In this document: in pieces, positions 40,467 through 42,960 of the stretch
Position numbering within the stretch: the first letter of the stretch is position 1
Layout: each line of letters begins with the position of its first letter
Assembly (NCBI GenBank): GCA_018296165.2
Contig: JACKQL020000216.1
Location: forward strand, 1 to 42,960
Length of the DNA stretch: 42,960 nucleotides
Direction of reading: 5' to 3'
Origin: Termitomyces sp. T153
Taxonomy: Eukaryota > Basidiomycota > Agaricomycetes > Agaricales > Lyophyllaceae
Notes under the pieces: generated by a model
Told to the model about the DNA's origin: nothing
The model's input: the letters and a program-made list of their open reading frames with translations, nothing else
Databases searched by the model: none
Made by a program: the position numbers and the translations under genes

Positions 40467-42437
40467 GAAAGATGGAAAGTGGCATCCAGTGGCCTTCTAC
40501 TCCAAGAGCCTGAATGCAGTAGAGCATAACTACAAGATCCACAACAAGGAGATGCTGGCCATCATCCAGTCATTTAAGGAGTAGCAGCATTTCCTGAAAG
40601 GCATGCAGCACAAGATCGAGGTCTGGACAGATTACAAGAACCTCAAGTACTTCTAGACAGCCAAGAAACTCAATAGCCAACAAGCCCAATGGTCCCTCTA
40701 CCTAGCCAACTTCAACTTCTCACTGCACCACAAGCCTGGCTGGAGCATGGGAAAACCAGATGCCCTGTCCTGGAGAGCAGATCACAGCACTGGAGGAGAG
40801 GACAATAGCAACATCATGCTCCTCTAGCCCAAACTGTTTGCAATCCAAGCTATGGAAGGTCTAGCCATTGAGGAAGTGGAAGTAGACATCCTCTGGGACA
40901 TTTGACAGGGCAACCAGGATGGTCAGCAGGAGGAACTTGTCACTTGGGCCACCAGGGCATTGAAATTGGGGCATACTACAGGCACTCAATCAGTCCATAT
41001 GGATGAATGGGCCCTCCGAGATGGGATCTTGACTTTTTGGGATTATATCTATATGCCCAACATTCCAGAGCTCCACTGGAGGATTGTAGAGCAACACCAC
41101 AACTCCCAGATTGCTAGGCACTCCAGATGATGGAAAATGCTGGAGCTGGTTTCATAGAATTACTGGTGGCCCCAGATGTCCCACTATATTGGGTCCTACA
41201 CTAGTACATGTGATCTCTGTCTCAGGACCAAGCCTCAGCACCACCTCCTCTCTGGACAGCTACACCCTCTACCCATCCCCACAGAGCAATAGAGTGTTGC
41301 CTCCATGGACTTCATTGTAGAACTCCCTGATGCCCACAGTTACAATGCCATCATAGTAGTAGTGGACCTGTATGGCAAATGAGTGCACTTTGTTCTGACT
41401 CACACCACCTGCTCTGCCATGGGCACCACTAAACTGTACTGAAAAAATGTCTGGAAGCTCTATGGCCTCTCTGACACCTACATCTCCAATTAGAGCCTGC
41501 AGTTCATAGCTGACTTCACCAGGGAGCTCTACCAACTACTCAGTGTGAAGCTCCACACCTCCACCACCTACCACCCACAGTCCAACAGCCAGACTGAACA
41601 GGTAAACCAGGAGTTGGAGCAGTACCTCTGCCTCTTCTGCAACAAACACTAGGATGATTGGGACAAACTCCTCCCCAACATGGAGTTCCAGTACAACAAC
41701 TACATCCATGCATCCACCCAAGTCTCCCCCTTCTTCCTTGACACTGGATAGCACCCATGCATGGGTTTTGAACCCTGGGCCAAGCCATCAGAAAATGAAG
41801 CAATGAACAAGTTTGTGGACTAGATGAAGAAGTCACAGGAGGAGGCCCAGGCAGCTCTTGTGAAGGCAAAGGATGACATGGCACAATACTATAAATGTGT
41901 AAGGACCCCAGTGCCCAAATACTAGCCTGGAGATTGAGTCTACCTGGATGCCTCTAATATTACAACTACCCAACCATCAAAAAAGCTCTTGCACTGCCAA
42001 CTGGGACCTTTTACAGTGGAATGACAGATAGGGCCCCTAGCCTATCTACTCTGGCTCCCCACAGGAATGCACCAGCTCCATCTGGTGTTCAATGTGGTCA
42101 AGTTGTCTCTGGCCCCAAAGGACCCTATTCTTGGGCAACATCTGCCACCCCCACCACCTCTGGTAGTGATCAACAACAAGGAGTATGAGGTGGAGGAGAT
42201 CCTGGATAGTTGTCTATATCAGCAACAGCTACAGTACAAGGTGAAGTAGAAAGGTTATAGTATTGAGGACATCTCCTGAGAACCATAGGAGAACATGCAT
42301 GCCCTGGAGCTTATCAGGGAGTTCCATTGGAAGCACCTAGATGCACTGCATGCTATCTGAGGAATCTATCCAATCTTCCCAGTGGACCAGGCAATCCAGA
42401 ACTTTTTCTACCCCACATGTCAAGATGCTGCATGCTA
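40467..42437 (+). pseudogene. Gypsy D RNase H end, integrase and chromodomain, pseudogene
   Basis: [20 protein letters not shown] resumes RNase H, which ends near 40790. The integrase shows a zinc region (EQHHNSQIARH, CDLCLRTK, about 41091-41232), first Asp in MDFIVELPDAH (about 41308), a damaged second block (YISNxSLQF, Asp to Asn) and an intact Glu in SQTEQVNQELEQYL (about 41590). The C-terminal domain reads MGFEPWAKPSENEAMNKFVD and VYLDASNI. The chromodomain EYEVEEILDSCLY, QYKVKxKGYSIEDIS (about 42180-42290) has stops. Many stops are TAG or TGA at former Trp or Arg codons. Confidence 0.87.
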
Positions 42438-42449
42438 GAGAGGGGGTGA
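42438..42449 (+). promoter_or_regulatory. Gypsy D polypurine tract
   Basis: GAGAGGGGGTGA precedes the 3' LTR, the same pattern as in B and C. Confidence 0.78.
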
Positions 42450-42817
42450 TGTCAGGGGACTTCCATTTCTGACCTCCACAGCTTGTTCCAATGCCTCTGC
42501 AGCTTGCTCAATGTCTCCAGGGCTCATACCAAACCTCTGGAGATCTTCAGAGATCTACAGGACTTTCCATATTACCTCATCAATCACTTCTCTAGGGTTA
42601 GGAGTAGCTCCAGTCTTCTATACAGCCATTCCCATGCCTCTGCTGCCCATTGATGTGCCATGCTGAGCAGCAGGGATCCTGAGACTTGTTCTCTTCAGAT
42701 TCCCCTCTGATAGGTGATTAGTTACTGTTGTATTGTTGTTCACTTGCTAATATACTTTGAATTCCCCTCTGCTAGCTGCATGACTCTGAGCTGCCACTCT
42801 CAGAGGTTGCCCTTACA
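42450..42817 (+). repeat. Gypsy D 3' LTR
   Basis: The 368 bp start TGTCAGGGGAC and end GCCCTTACA. The second half matches the B and C LTRs, including 'gagacttgttctctt' and 'cagaggttgcccttaca'. The first half is unrelated to either. Confidence 0.85.
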
Positions 42818-42960
42818 GTGCTATTGCTCATCAGATCTTCTTGCAGCAAGATTGTCTTCATTAATTCAATGTTCTCCATATTTGTTGCTTGTGCAAACTT
42901 GCATCTCAGCCAGGCTTCACCAGGTCCCTTGATCCTGGTGTGCACATTTAGACAAAAGAA
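42818..42960 (+). other. Unassigned right flank
   Basis: The 143 bases after the D 3' LTR do not match any element in the window that I could recognise. The target duplication of D cannot be judged without its left end. Confidence 0.4.

Larger units (their letters stand above)
31276..42817 (+). mobile_element. Gypsy D: 5'-truncated chromodomain retrotransposon, broken by a solo LTR and by Gypsy C
   Basis: Its own parts are 31276-32740, 33873-34351 and 40467-42817. They read as protease, reverse transcriptase, RNase H, integrase, chromodomain, polypurine tract and 3' LTR, closely related to B and C. The 5' LTR, primer site and gag are missing; KDZ sequence abuts directly near 31276, so a deletion or recombination joined the two. 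Reading across both insertions gives continuous protein blocks. No target duplication can be tested without the left end. Confidence 0.88.

Noticed and set aside
42714..42932. A 72-codon open frame at the right end
   Set aside because: It starts inside the D 3' LTR and runs into unassigned flank. There is no motif or start context to support it.

Overview
The window reads as a transposon graveyard from a fungal genome, most likely an agaricomycete (mushroom-forming) basidiomycete. That is an inference from the families present: chromodomain Ty3/Gypsy retrotransposons, an Ngaro-like tyrosine-recombinase retrotransposon, a KDZ-type transposase with short spliceosomal introns, and near-total loss of CpG in the Gypsy copies. 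I see no host housekeeping gene, tRNA, rRNA or CRISPR array. Almost every base can be assigned to a mobile element or its remains.

Layout. The outermost element on the left is Gypsy A1 (positions 1 to about 29743, plus strand). It enters the window inside its 5' LTR and has taken four later insertions. These are a CpG-rich solo LTR on the minus strand (339-1520, 5-bp duplication TTGTC), a complete Ngaro-like element (3338-8260), Gypsy B (11355-17652, duplication CTTTG/CTCTG), and a second copy of its own family, Gypsy A2 (18424-28739, duplication AACAA). A1 resumes after A2 and ends in its chromodomain. Next comes a KDZ transposase gene fragment (about 29744-31275). Gypsy D follows (about 31276-42817, 5' end missing). 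D is broken by a minus-strand solo LTR of another family (32741-33868, flanked by GCAT) and by Gypsy C (about 34352-40466). The last 143 bases are unassigned.

How the elements work. The Gypsy elements show the order gag (zinc knuckle), aspartic protease, reverse transcriptase, RNase H, integrase, chromodomain, polypurine tract, LTR. Where a 5' LTR is present (A1, A2, B, C), the bases just after it are complementary to a stretch inside the LTR. In A-family LTRs that stretch lies 32 nt downstream of a TATA-like box, where the transcript should begin. This is the arrangement known for Tf1-like self-primed elements, so these copies probably primed reverse transcription from their own RNA 5' end rather than from a tRNA.

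Family A carries two extras. One is a tandem pair of retropepsin domains, complete in A2. The other is an antisense, apparently spliced coiled-coil gene between pol and the 3' LTR. The Ngaro-like element has the diagnostic split direct repeats A1-ORFs-B1-A2-B2 and a tyrosine recombinase with all catalytic residues visible. Its insertion point can be checked against A2, which serves as an empty site.

Decay. The Gypsy copies are nearly devoid of CpG, and many inactivating changes are CpG to TpG or CpA. These include CGA to TGA stops, YLDD to YLDN in the reverse transcriptase of A1, A2 and D (and the related YFDN in C), and damage to protease active sites. The Ngaro-like element and the two solo LTRs keep many CpGs and look younger or less modified.
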